DNA of 23,539 nucleotides, taken from assembly GCA_012840625.1 (NCBI GenBank), contig DUSB01000224.1, forward strand, positions 1-23,539, read 5' to 3'. The notes under the pieces were generated by a model that was given only the letters and a program-made list of their open reading frames with translations, ran no database searches and had not been told where the DNA came from. This document shows positions 1-6,967 of this stretch, piece after piece (position 1 is the first letter of the stretch; each line of letters opens with the position of its first letter). This stretch comes from Syntrophomonadaceae bacterium (GTDB lineage: Bacteria; Bacillota; Syntrophomonadia; Syntrophomonadales; Syntrophomonadaceae). Both the position numbers and the translations under genes were made by a program.

Positions 1-1
1 G

Positions 2-823
2 GCTAAAGGAGGCGTAGTGCGAGCTATTAATGCCAAAGGCTGTGGTACTAAATTTGCCCGCAGGGAGATTGATCAATTGGGCGAACTGGCGGTGGCCAAT
101 GGCGCTAAAGGTATGGCCTGGATCAATGTTGAAAGCGAAAGCGAGCTAAAATCTCCTATTATCAAGTTTCTGAAAGAGGAAGAGGTCCGGAATATTTTGA
201 CGGCACTGAAGGCTGAGCCCGGTGATTTACTGCTGTTTGGTGCTGATGACGAAATGACGGTGGCTTCGGTGCTGGGAGCCCTGCGTCTGGAATTAGCCCG
301 CAAGCTGAATCTTATAACGGATAAAGAGCTATCCTTTATCTGGGTAGTTGATTTTCCTTTGCTGGAATATGATGAAGAAGAGAAGCGCTTGAAAGCAGTC
401 CACCATCCCTTTACCGCGCCCAGGATAGAAGATTTTCCGCTGCTGGATTCTGATCCTCTGCAGTGTCGGGCACGTGCTTATGACCTAGTCTTAAACGGGA
501 TAGAATTAGGCGGTGGCAGTATTCGTATCCACCGGCGTGATTGGCAGGAAAAGATGTTTTCTCTACTGGGACTTACTGAAGAAGAAACGGTGGAAAAATT
601 TGGTTTCATGATGGAAGCCTTTGAATATGGTACCCCGCCCCATGGGGGGGTAGCGTTTGGGCTTGATCGTTTACTGATGCTCATGGCGCAAGCTGATAGT
701 ATTCGCGATGTCATTGCTTTTCCCAAGACCCAGAGTGCTTCTTGTATCATGACCCAGGCGCCATCAGCCATTAGTAACAAACAGCTGCGTGAATTGTCTT
801 TAAGAGTACGGGAGAAGAAATAG
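2..823 (+). CDS. aspS: Aspartyl-tRNA synthetase, C-terminal part (5' end outside window)
   Basis: Charges tRNA-Asp with aspartate in the cytoplasm. The reading frame is open from base 2 and continues upstream of the window, so the 273 residues seen are about the last half of a bacterial-type AspRS of roughly 590 residues. Visible class II features are the active-site stretch ELGGGSIRIH (about nt 500-530) and motif 3, GGVAFGLDRLLMLM, at about nt 644-685. These are followed by the conserved tail with IAFPKTQS. The first half of the fragment (VVRAINAKG, then KFLKEEE and the segment up to ADDEMTVASVLGALR) corresponds to the GAD insertion domain typical of bacterial AspRS. No in-frame stop or shift is seen. 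Discrimination between tRNA-Asp and tRNA-Asn cannot be judged because the anticodon-binding N-terminus is missing. Confidence 0.97.
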   Translation, partial: AKGGVVRAINAKGCGTKFARREIDQLGELAVANGAKGMAWINVESESELKSPIIKFLKEEEVRNILTALKAEPGDLLLFGADDEMTVASVLGALRLELARKLNLITDKELSFIWVVDFPLLEYDEEEKRLKAVHHPFTAPRIEDFPLLDSDPLQCRARAYDLVLNGIELGGGSIRIHRRDWQEKMFSLLGLTEEETVEKFGFMMEAFEYGTPPHGGVAFGLDRLLMLMAQADSIRDVIAFPKTQSASCIMTQAPSAISNKQLRELSLRVREKK

Positions 824-864
824 AGTTTGGGGTACTTTTACAGATAATGTCAGGGCGTTATTTA

Positions 865-894
865 TTGATTGAACCGCTCATTCTATGCTATGAT
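865..894 (+). promoter_or_regulatory. Sigma-A type promoter with extended -10, driving the 6S RNA
   Basis: A -35 like TTGATT (865-870) is followed by 18 nt and TATGAT (889-894). TG two positions before the -10 (886-887) makes it an extended -10. Transcription would start near 901, just before the region that folds as 6S RNA. It lies 40 nt after the aspS stop, with no gene between. Confidence 0.7.
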
Positions 895-900
895 TTTACT

Positions 901-1107
901 AGATGGAACAGAGTAATTGACAGGATATCCCTGCTGTGTACGTGAATAGCCGCATGTTTTTGCCAACACCAAATGAAACGGGAGCCTGGCCTTCATAAGT
1001 GGAATGTATGCCGGACTTACTGGACACAGGAAGCTTATGAGAGGGCACCCACCTGACTTGTCAGGTTCAAACACACGGCTTATCACGGCTCGGTGGGGTT
1101 TATTTTT
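901..1107 (+). ncRNA. ssrS: 6S RNA (ssrS / bsrA type)
   Basis: 6S RNA binds the housekeeping sigma-factor RNA polymerase as a mimic of an open promoter and serves as template for short product RNAs. The interval has the expected long, interrupted hairpin. The closing stem pairs 929-936 (CCCTGCTG) with 1091-1098 (CGGTGGGG, with wobbles) and 941-952 (CGTGAATAGCCG) with 1076-1087 (CGGCTTATCACG, two mismatches). A large central bubble follows, then an apical arm including 994-999 with 1034-1039 (CATAAG/CTTATG). The 3' side of the bubble carries the small hairpin ACCTGA-CTTG-TCAGGT (1051-1066) followed by TTCAA, resembling the 3' strand of known 6S RNAs. A T-rich run (1099-1107) after the GC-rich closing stem suggests the 3' end. 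Size (about 205 nt) and the position between aspS and tcdA match the Bacillus 6S-1 locus as I recall it. Both ends are estimates. Confidence 0.82.
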
Positions 1108-1131
1108 GCCATGAAAGCTGGGATTGTACAT

Positions 1132-1845
1132 ATGCTGGATTGGGATACAAGAACTAGAGCATTGCTGGGTGATCAGGCCATGGAGAAACTTCAACGGAGT
1201 CGGGTGGCAGTGATTGGTCTGGGTGGAGTGGGATCCTACGCTGCGGAAGCTCTGGTTCGATGTGGGGTGGGTAATATGCTACTGGTGGATCCGGATCGGA
1301 TCGAAGCCAGCAATCTTAACCGGCAACTTCCAGCCTTACAGTCTACCATAGGATTGTATAAAGTGGATGTTTTGCAGCAGAGGTTTCGGGATATCGCCCC
1401 CGGGGTACAGGTTGAAGTTCTGCGCATGGTATATAATAAGGCTAACAGCCATCATATACTGGGTGAATCTCTGGATTATGTAGTGGATGCCATTGATTCC
1501 CTGCCGGAAAAAGTCCATTTGATGGAAAGCTGTCTGAACAGAAACTTGGCCATTGTATCTGCAATGGGAGCCGCCAACCGTCTGGATCCAGCCGCATTTC
1601 GAGCTGCTGATATCAGCGAAACCAGTATTTGTCCGATGGCCCGGGTTGTTCGCCGGCAGTTACGCCAGAGAGGGATAGAACGGGGTATTAAAGTGGTCTA
1701 TTCTACTGAGCCCCCCCATTCAACGATGGATCCTACAAAATTGGGAACGGTTTCCTTTGTACCTCCAGCAGCAGGGCTGCTGATGGCCAGTGTAGTGGTC
1801 AGGGATTTAATCAGTACTTCAGGAGAGCTGGATCATGAAGGCTAG
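1132..1845 (+). CDS. tcdA: tRNA threonylcarbamoyladenosine dehydratase (TcdA/YrvM, ThiF/E1-like)
   Basis: Converts t6A37 in ANN-decoding tRNAs to the cyclic form ct6A in an ATP-dependent dehydration. The protein (237 residues from ATG 1132) is an E1-like Rossmann enzyme. It has the nucleotide-binding GLGGVGS at residues 29-35, an acidic end of beta-2 (VDPD, 52-55), the NRQ adenylate-site triad at 63-65, VVDAIDS and the typical SAMGAANRLDP segment. I chose ATG 1132 because MLDWDTRTRALLG aligns with family N-termini. ATG 1111 is an in-frame alternative. The in-frame GTG 1093 falls inside the 6S RNA closing stem and is unlikely. The gene starts just after the 6S RNA and may be reached by read-through from its promoter. 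The 3' end overlaps the next gene by 11 nt, which implies translational coupling. Confidence 0.92.
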   Translation: MLDWDTRTRALLGDQAMEKLQRSRVAVIGLGGVGSYAAEALVRCGVGNMLLVDPDRIEASNLNRQLPALQSTIGLYKVDVLQQRFRDIAPGVQVEVLRMVYNKANSHHILGESLDYVVDAIDSLPEKVHLMESCLNRNLAIVSAMGAANRLDPAAFRAADISETSICPMARVVRRQLRQRGIERGIKVVYSTEPPHSTMDPTKLGTVSFVPPAAGLLMASVVVRDLISTSGELDHEG

Positions 1846-2509
1846 TAGAGAAGATTTACAGCAGGTATATGAGCTATTACTGCAGCATTTTGGCCCACGT
1901 GGATGGTGGCCGGGGGACAGTGCTTTTGAAATTATCGTAGGAGCGGTATTGACCCAGGCCGTTGCATGGAAAAACGTTGAAAAAGCACTGACCGCGATGA
2001 AGGAGGCCGGTGTTTTTAGTGTACAAGCTATTCTGCAAACACCTGATGATGAATTATCTGCTCTCATTCGACCCGCCTTATATCATCGACAGAAAACGAG
2101 AAAACTAAAAGAAATAATGTATTATGTTGAGCATGAATACCAGGGTAACATTCATAATATGTTTCAAGAGCCCATGCATATTTTACGCGAAGAGCTACTT
2201 TCGCTCTGGGGCATTGGACCTGAAACAGCTGATTCCATACTCTTATACGCCGGCAATTATCCTATCTTTGTTGTTGATGCCTACACACGGCGGATTTTTT
2301 CCCGACTGGGCTGGGTAGCGGAAACGATTTCATATCATGAACTGCAGCAAGCCATACAGGAGCGTTTGCCAGAAGATATTACAATCTATAATGAATATCA
2401 CGCCCTGCTGGTTGCTCAAGGAGCCAGTTACTGTAAGAAAACTCAGCCTTTTTGTAATGATTGTCCTTTATCACAGATTTGCAGATATTTTATTTCTTTG
2501 CAGGAATAA
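1835..2509 (+). CDS. Endonuclease III-family DNA glycosylase (HhH-GPD, 4Fe-4S)
   Basis: A 224-residue helix-hairpin-helix base-excision glycosylase. Visible parts are the N-terminal FEIIVGAVLTQ segment (31-41), the HhH motif LWGIGPETA (124-132), the catalytic aspartate region VVDAYTRR (D148), and a C-terminal iron-sulphur loop with Cys at 200, 207, 210 and 216 (C-x6-C-x2-C-x5-C). In Nth-type bifunctional enzymes the HhH carries a catalytic lysine (GVGRKTA). Here that position is Glu130, so a monofunctional glycosylase without beta-lyase activity is expected. The wording resembles the MagIII / archaeal 3-methyladenine or mismatch glycosylase branch more than Nth. The substrate cannot be fixed from sequence. 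ATG 1835 has AGGAGA at 1821-1826 and overlaps the tcdA end. Confidence 0.85.
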   Translation: MKASREDLQQVYELLLQHFGPRGWWPGDSAFEIIVGAVLTQAVAWKNVEKALTAMKEAGVFSVQAILQTPDDELSALIRPALYHRQKTRKLKEIMYYVEHEYQGNIHNMFQEPMHILREELLSLWGIGPETADSILLYAGNYPIFVVDAYTRRIFSRLGWVAETISYHELQQAIQERLPEDITIYNEYHALLVAQGASYCKKTQPFCNDCPLSQICRYFISLQE

Positions 2510-2555
2510 TTTAAGATGAGTCGAATTAAAAGATATAGAAAAGGGAGGGTTTCAC

Positions 2556-2984
2556 ATGGCAAAACAGATATCGGTTTTTTTAGAGAATAAAGCAGGAAGA
2601 TTGGCTCATGTTACTCGAGTATTAGGTGAAGCGGGTATCAATATTAGAGCTTTATCGATTGCGGATACGTCTGATTTTGGTATTCTGAGGCTCATTGTGA
2701 ATGACCCCGTAAAGGCATATAAAATTCTTAAAGAGACAGGTTTTACCGTTAGCGAGACTGATGTAATAGCGGTTAAGGTACCCGATAGTCCGGGTGGTCT
2801 TGCGGACGTACTTGAGCAGATGTCAGATGCTCAATTAAACATAGAGTATCTCTATGCATTTCTAGGAACCTCAGAAGACGATGCTCTAGTGATTTTTAAA
2901 GTAGAGGATGTACAGAAAGCACGTAATGCATTTCGCGAAAAAGGTATTCCATTTTTAGATGATAATGACTTATATAAAGTGTGA
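2556..2984 (+). CDS. Tandem ACT-domain protein
   Basis: A 142-residue protein made of two ACT domains and nothing else. Domain 1 spans about residues 3-68 (ISVFLENKAGRLAHVTRVL, then GINIRALSIADTSDFGILRLIV). Domain 2 spans about 71-138 (IAVKVPDSPGGLADVLEQM, then NIEYLYAFLG). ACT domains bind amino acids or similar small ligands at dimer interfaces. Stand-alone tandem ACT proteins of this size are common in Clostridia and often sit next to phenylacetate-CoA ligase genes. No such neighbour is present, so its partner is unknown. A strong GGGAGG ribosome binding site lies at 2542-2547. The gene stands 46 nt after the glycosylase gene and ends before a hairpin. Identity of the fold is firm; the role is not. 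Confidence 0.88.
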   Translation: MAKQISVFLENKAGRLAHVTRVLGEAGINIRALSIADTSDFGILRLIVNDPVKAYKILKETGFTVSETDVIAVKVPDSPGGLADVLEQMSDAQLNIEYLYAFLGTSEDDALVIFKVEDVQKARNAFREKGIPFLDDNDLYKV

Positions 2985-2992
2985 CCCCACCA

Positions 2993-3018
2993 GGGTGTCT
3001 TGATAAAATCAGACACCC
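2993..3018 (+). terminator. Hairpin after the ACT gene, possible weak terminator
   Basis: GGGTGTCT (2993-3000) pairs with AGACACCC (3011-3018), extended inward by GAT/ATC with one bulged T, leaving a 3-nt loop. It begins 8 nt after the stop codon. The sequence after the stem is not a clean U-run (GCTTACCTTTC), so termination efficiency is doubtful. Confidence 0.4.
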
Positions 3019-3209
3019 GCTTACCTTTCAATTATCTTAGCAAATTCCTTACTAAAATTCTTATCCAACTTCGCACTATCTTTATTTGATCGACGTTTTT
3101 CCTAAAAATATTGCAAATAATCATAGGACTGTATTGGTAAAAATGAAGTAATCATTCTACTTTTATTTATTGCAGAGTACGTAAAATTAAAAAAAGGAGG
3201 TGACATGAG

Positions 3210-3704
3210 ATGAAAAGAGGGATTGCCCTGGGATTGCTGGTCGGTATTTTGTTTGCTCTTTTTGTGATGGTAAAAGATTTAATTGGGGTTAATGCATTTT
3301 ACATGGCAGCTGTTGCGGTGGCGATGTTTGCTGTTCTCGGTCCTTTTGGAGATTATTTCAAAGCGGGACTATCCATGCTCATAGGTGTGGTTGTTGGATT
3401 AGCTGGTATTCTTATCCTGCTGGTAGCGACACCTTTGCCCCCGGAAAATCTAGTGTATGTAGCGTTAGTTTCCGGGGTATCGTTGTTCCTGATGGTTTTG
3501 GTTTCCACAACCGGGCTGCGAATAGATGCGATGTTCCTGGGTTGGGCCGGCTACTTTGCCGCAGTATGGGGACAGTATATGGCCGATCCTACAGTACTGG
3601 CTACAACAGCTATTCCCGCAGCAGTTGGCGTAACAGCATCATTGTTGTTGGGTCTGGTAATAGCCATACTTACCATTCGTATCGCTATGGCAGTTAACAG
3701 ATAA
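3210..3704 (+). CDS. Small multi-pass membrane protein (possibly DUF1097-like)
   Basis: A 164-residue very hydrophobic protein with about five to six membrane segments: approximately residues 4-20, 28-45, 51-73, 81-99, 105-122 and 133-158. It is Gly/Ala/Val rich and has few charged residues. Length, segment spacing and the GWAGYFAAVWGQY-type stretch before the last segments are reminiscent of DUF1097 (YcdZ-type) inner-membrane proteins. I offer that only as a possibility. The start is well supported: AAGGAGGTGA (3194-3203) lies just upstream of ATG 3210. An earlier ATG at 3205 is followed at once by a stop. It is 16 nt from the next gene, so the two are almost certainly co-transcribed and may work together. 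No function is assigned. Confidence 0.75.
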   Translation: MKRGIALGLLVGILFALFVMVKDLIGVNAFYMAAVAVAMFAVLGPFGDYFKAGLSMLIGVVVGLAGILILLVATPLPPENLVYVALVSGVSLFLMVLVSTTGLRIDAMFLGWAGYFAAVWGQYMADPTVLATTAIPAAVGVTASLLLGLVIAILTIRIAMAVNR

Positions 3705-3720
3705 GAGAGGGGGGAAGATC

Positions 3721-5604
3721 TTGAAGTTTCGTAAGGCCAGTAAATGGCTAGCTTTAACTATATGTCTTCTTTTGGTCATGGCTCCGCTGGCTTCAGCTGC
3801 CAGTCCAAAAGGAAGTATTGATAAGATTCAGGATAATGAATTGGTTGTTAGTACTTTAAATGATAAGGGCCAGGTAGAAGACATAAAAGTGCTCGCTCAC
3901 TTAAGGGTATTTGGAAAAGGTGAGCAGAAGATAGAAGATAGAACAGCTTATGAACTATCTTCCGTTCGCAATTTGTATGGGAAAGAGAAAATAGAACTGA
4001 AAAACGGAAAACTTGTAGTACCGGTAACAATTGATGCAGCGACTGGTTTCTCTGATACCTATTACTTAGCTGAATTAAAAAGCAAAGAAGTGTCCAAGGT
4101 CAAACATCCAGTTAGTGTTAAGGTTAAATATTATCTTGATGGAAAACCAATGGAAGCTTCCAAACTGGCAGGTAAATCAGGGCATCTCAAAATCGTTTGT
4201 GAATTGGAAAATCTAACCGGTGAAAAGAAAGAAATCGAATATGAGAATAACGAAGGCGAAATAGTGAAGACAAAGACAACTGTGTATACGCCTTATGTAG
4301 TATCACTTTCCGGGTGGGAACTTGACAATGATAAGTTCACCAATGTAAAAGCCCCCGGAGTTGCCGGAAAATCTCCTGAAGGCGTTGTTGCAGACATTCA
4401 GGGTATAACAACGGTTACCTGGAGTGCACCACTGATTCCGCCAAAATATCCAGCCAAACAGTATACTGTTTTAGAAGCAGATGCCAAAGATATTGAACTT
4501 CCATCCTTTGATATTGCTGTTATTCCCATCGTACCCACTACTGCTGAAGAAGATTCTTTAGGCACGGTAGAGGAAAGTCTGTTAACTCTTTATGGAGCTT
4601 TTGATAGTATTGAAGGGGGTATAGGTGCTCCGGATAAGGATGCCACTCTATTATTTGGTCTGAATGCTATCAAAGGTGGTTTAATTCAGCTATCAGAGGG
4701 CTTAGGAACTCTGATTGGTAAAGTAGCAACCGTCAATCAAGGTTTATCTAAAATCTCTTCTGGTCTTAATACTGCTCAAGGCGCCTTGAACAGTCAGATA
4801 GTCCCTGCCATGCAGGCACAAAAGCAAGTAGTAGGTAGTGTACAGCAGGTTATTGGTGGACCAGGTACCCCGGTAGCACCTGGACCAAGCACCAGTATAT
4901 ATAATGATGTCAGCTATCTGCGGGTTGCGCTGGCAGGAACCCCTGCTGAAGCAGTGATCACTCAGGCTATTCAACCTAAGCTGCAGGCAGTTAATGCTAA
5001 TCTTGGTGTTCTGAATAGCGGTGGTAATTTAGTTACTCCACAGGGTACGGTACCATTCCCGGCCAGTATTAGTACCGTACAAGCGGGGGTTCAGCAGGTC
5101 TCAGCCGGCCTAGGCCAAGCCAATGCAGGCATTGGTCAGATCAGTACCGGCCTGGGTTCTGTGGGCAGAGGTGGACAGCCTGTTATGACTATGTCCGGCG
5201 GACAACCGGCTACCATTATTGCAGCCCTTGGTGCAATGCAGCAACCGATCAATCAGCAGATGATACCTGGAATCGTACAGTTAGAAGAAGGGGCCTTCAA
5301 AATTGGTGACGGTTCCTCTCAGGCTAAAAAAGGTATTGCTGAAGGACTGGAAACATTTGCTGCGGTACCGGCTATCACAGAGGCTTTGGAAGACTGTGCA
5401 GAAGCTGAGGATAGCTTCCTTGGAAAACCACAGGGTGCAGAAGGAGCTGTATCCTATGTGTACCAGACTCAGGAAGTAAGCAGAGATAAAAATGCTATGA
5501 CTGCTGGTATTATTATCATTATTGCTGCTTTCATTATCCTCTTTGCTATCGGACGTACTCCACAGCAAGTAGCACCTTCAGAAGGTATTTCTAAAGAAGC
5601 ATAA
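3721..5604 (+). CDS. Secreted, C-terminally membrane-anchored stalk-like protein of unknown function
   Basis: A 627-residue protein starting at TTG 3721 (GGGGGGAAGA upstream). A signal peptide is clear: basic start, hydrophobic core at about residues 9-22, and ASA cleavage near 24-26. Residues about 27-270 form a beta-rich, Lys/Glu-rich extracellular part without a motif I recognise. From about 285 to 555 the sequence has spaced Gly/Leu/Ser/Gln repeats (GGLIQLSEGLGTLIG, INQ/VNQGLSKISSGL, VSAGLGQANAGIGQIS) like the long heptad stalk of YhgE/Pip-type proteins. A low-complexity Gly/Pro/Gln insert lies near 375-395. A single membrane helix at about 595-610 and a short basic-to-acidic tail end the protein. 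YhgE itself has several C-terminal membrane segments, so this is at most a partial relative. The pairing with the small membrane protein upstream suggests an envelope complex, which is inference. Confidence 0.78.
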   Translation: MKFRKASKWLALTICLLLVMAPLASAASPKGSIDKIQDNELVVSTLNDKGQVEDIKVLAHLRVFGKGEQKIEDRTAYELSSVRNLYGKEKIELKNGKLVVPVTIDAATGFSDTYYLAELKSKEVSKVKHPVSVKVKYYLDGKPMEASKLAGKSGHLKIVCELENLTGEKKEIEYENNEGEIVKTKTTVYTPYVVSLSGWELDNDKFTNVKAPGVAGKSPEGVVADIQGITTVTWSAPLIPPKYPAKQYTVLEADAKDIELPSFDIAVIPIVPTTAEEDSLGTVEESLLTLYGAFDSIEGGIGAPDKDATLLFGLNAIKGGLIQLSEGLGTLIGKVATVNQGLSKISSGLNTAQGALNSQIVPAMQAQKQVVGSVQQVIGGPGTPVAPGPSTSIYNDVSYLRVALAGTPAEAVITQAIQPKLQAVNANLGVLNSGGNLVTPQGTVPFPASISTVQAGVQQVSAGLGQANAGIGQISTGLGSVGRGGQPVMTMSGGQPATIIAALGAMQQPINQQMIPGIVQLEEGAFKIGDGSSQAKKGIAEGLETFAAVPAITEALEDCAEAEDSFLGKPQGAEGAVSYVYQTQEVSRDKNAMTAGIIIIIAAFIILFAIGRTPQQVAPSEGISKEA

Positions 5605-5622
5605 ATATGATCTTCGTGTTTT

Positions 5623-5652
5623 AAAATAGGGCGGGGTATCCCGCCCTATTTT
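5623..5652 (+). terminator. Strong intrinsic terminator after the stalk-protein gene
   Basis: A perfect 13-bp stem: AAAATAGGGCGGG (5623-5635) with CCCGCCCTATTTT (5640-5652), loop GTAT. The lower stem ends in a T-run. It starts 19 nt after the stop codon. The A-tract on the 5' side means it could also act on the opposite strand. Confidence 0.9.
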
Positions 5653-5654
5653 CA

Positions 5655-5683
5655 TGGTCATTTTTATTATTAGCTGTTATAGA
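5655..5683 (+). promoter_or_regulatory. Candidate promoter for the PHP gene
   Basis: TGGTCA (5655-5660), a 17-nt spacer, then TATAGA (5678-5683) with TGT directly before it (extended -10). It sits immediately after the terminator and 55 nt before the GTG start, where a new promoter is needed. Matches to consensus are 4/6 in each box. Confidence 0.42.
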
Positions 5684-5738
5684 ATAAAAAAGTACCATGG
5701 GCAAAATATAGGATTATCATGATATAGGAGGATATTAC

Positions 5739-6788
5739 GTGCACGAAGTGGTGGGAAATCTTCACATTCATTCTCATTATTCAGATGGACGAGGCAGCAT
5801 TGCTGATATTGCGGTTCAGGCGGAAAAAGCCGCGCTGGATTTTGTTATCATTACCGATCATAATACCTTACAAGGGAAACATAAAGGGGAGGAGGCTTAT
5901 TATGGCAATGTACTGGTTTTGATCGGGATGGAAGTAAATACCGAAGCCCACCATTATCTGGCTTTGGGGGTTGAACATGAAGTACCGGAAAATGATGATG
6001 ATCCCCAGCAGGTTATAAATGAAGTTAATCGTCAGCAGGGTTGGGGAGGCATTGCCCACCCTTTTGAAAAGGGATCTCCCCTGTACCGGAACAGTCTTTG
6101 TTTCCCCTGGACGGATTGGGGGGTGAGCGGTTTTCAAGGAATAGAAATCTGGAATTACCTTTCCCAGTGGAAAGACAGTATCCATACCATCCCTCAGGGC
6201 ATATACCGCCTGTTCTTTCCTCATTCCGCCTTCCGGGCAGCCTGTCAGCCGGCTCTTGAGCAGTGGGATATCTATCTGCAAAAGGGGGAAAAAGTGCTGG
6301 CGTTTGGCGGTTCCGATGCTCATGATGTTAAGGTTAAATGTAAAACATGGCTGCCTTCTTTTACTATCTCATCCTACCAGAAATGTTTCCGTTCTATTAC
6401 TACGCATCTCTTGTTATCAAATGCGCTTACAGGTCGTTTTGAACATGATGCCAGCTTAATTTATGAGTCGCTGCATCGGGGTTGCAGCTGGACTGCTTAT
6501 GATTACTTTCAGAGCAGTCGAGGCTTTCAATTTTATATGCAATCACCAGCGGCGATTGCACAAATGGGGGAGAGGATTGCTCTGCATAAAAACCTGGAGG
6601 CACATATTTATACCCCTGCCCGAGCTGAGGTTCATCTATATCACGATGGTAAATTATGGGATAAAAGTCATGGGAAACAGCATGTATTTACCAATATTCA
6701 AAGCGGGGTATACAGGGTGGAAGTATGGCATAGGGTAAGAGGGATAAAACGAGCCTGGATTTATTCCAATCCTATCTGGGTATCTTAG
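5739..6788 (+). CDS. PHP-domain metal-dependent phosphoesterase (CehA/McbA-like)
   Basis: A 349-residue protein from GTG 5739 with AGGAGG at 5726-5731. The PHP metal ligands are all visible: HIHSH (H9, H11), TDHN (D40, H41), GMEV (E65), HH (71-72), IAHP (H107) and GSDAH (D193, H195). These form a trinuclear metal site used for phosphoester hydrolysis. After the catalytic part (about 1-220), the C-terminus (about 265-349) looks like a beta-sandwich ending in YRVEVWHRVRG and IYSNPIWVS. This ending is characteristic of CehA/McbA-type PHP proteins. There is no signal peptide, so it is likely cytoplasmic. The substrate is unknown. It is flanked by a strong terminator upstream and the dcw control region downstream, so it is probably monocistronic. 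Confidence 0.87.
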   Translation: MHEVVGNLHIHSHYSDGRGSIADIAVQAEKAALDFVIITDHNTLQGKHKGEEAYYGNVLVLIGMEVNTEAHHYLALGVEHEVPENDDDPQQVINEVNRQQGWGGIAHPFEKGSPLYRNSLCFPWTDWGVSGFQGIEIWNYLSQWKDSIHTIPQGIYRLFFPHSAFRAACQPALEQWDIYLQKGEKVLAFGGSDAHDVKVKCKTWLPSFTISSYQKCFRSITTHLLLSNALTGRFEHDASLIYESLHRGCSWTAYDYFQSSRGFQFYMQSPAAIAQMGERIALHKNLEAHIYTPARAEVHLYHDGKLWDKSHGKQHVFTNIQSGVYRVEVWHRVRGIKRAWIYSNPIWVS

Positions 6789-6967
6789 CACTCCTGATTA
6801 TCCCCCTTGGTCCTGACAGAGCTCTGGTTAAATTACATGACAATTCCTGCAATTCTAGGACATTAGCCTTATTTTATACTTTATTTATATAGGTCTCAAG
6901 AGGGAAAGTGCCTATATATAGCGCTTGCAGGCCCCTGAAACCAAATGGCATCATGGCTAAAAAATAA

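Noticed and set aside
883..1194. A 103-codon minus-strand open frame over the aspS-tcdA gap
   Set aside because: It lies across the 6S RNA fold and the tcdA start, has no ribosome binding site that stands out, and its Cys/Pro/His-rich product resembles no family.
3021..3101. Minus-strand open stretch of 26 codons (NKDSAKLDKNFSKEF...) ending just before the 2993-3018 hairpin
   Set aside because: It has no start codon and is bounded by a stop; at this length in AT-rich sequence it is expected by chance. A gene remnant is possible but unsupported.
3111..3137. TTGCAA ... TATTGG as a promoter for the membrane/stalk gene pair
   Set aside because: Spacing is 15 nt and the -10 match is poor. A promoter is needed in this 225-nt gap but I cannot place it.
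3720..5604. Annotating the large secreted protein as a full YhgE/Pip phage-infection protein or ABC-2 permease
   Set aside because: It has only one C-terminal membrane helix and a cleavable signal peptide, whereas those families have an N-terminal anchor and several C-terminal helices.
5868..6323. A 151-codon minus-strand open frame inside the PHP gene
   Set aside because: It is antisense to intact PHP metal motifs and has no recognisable features; it follows from the codon use of the real gene.
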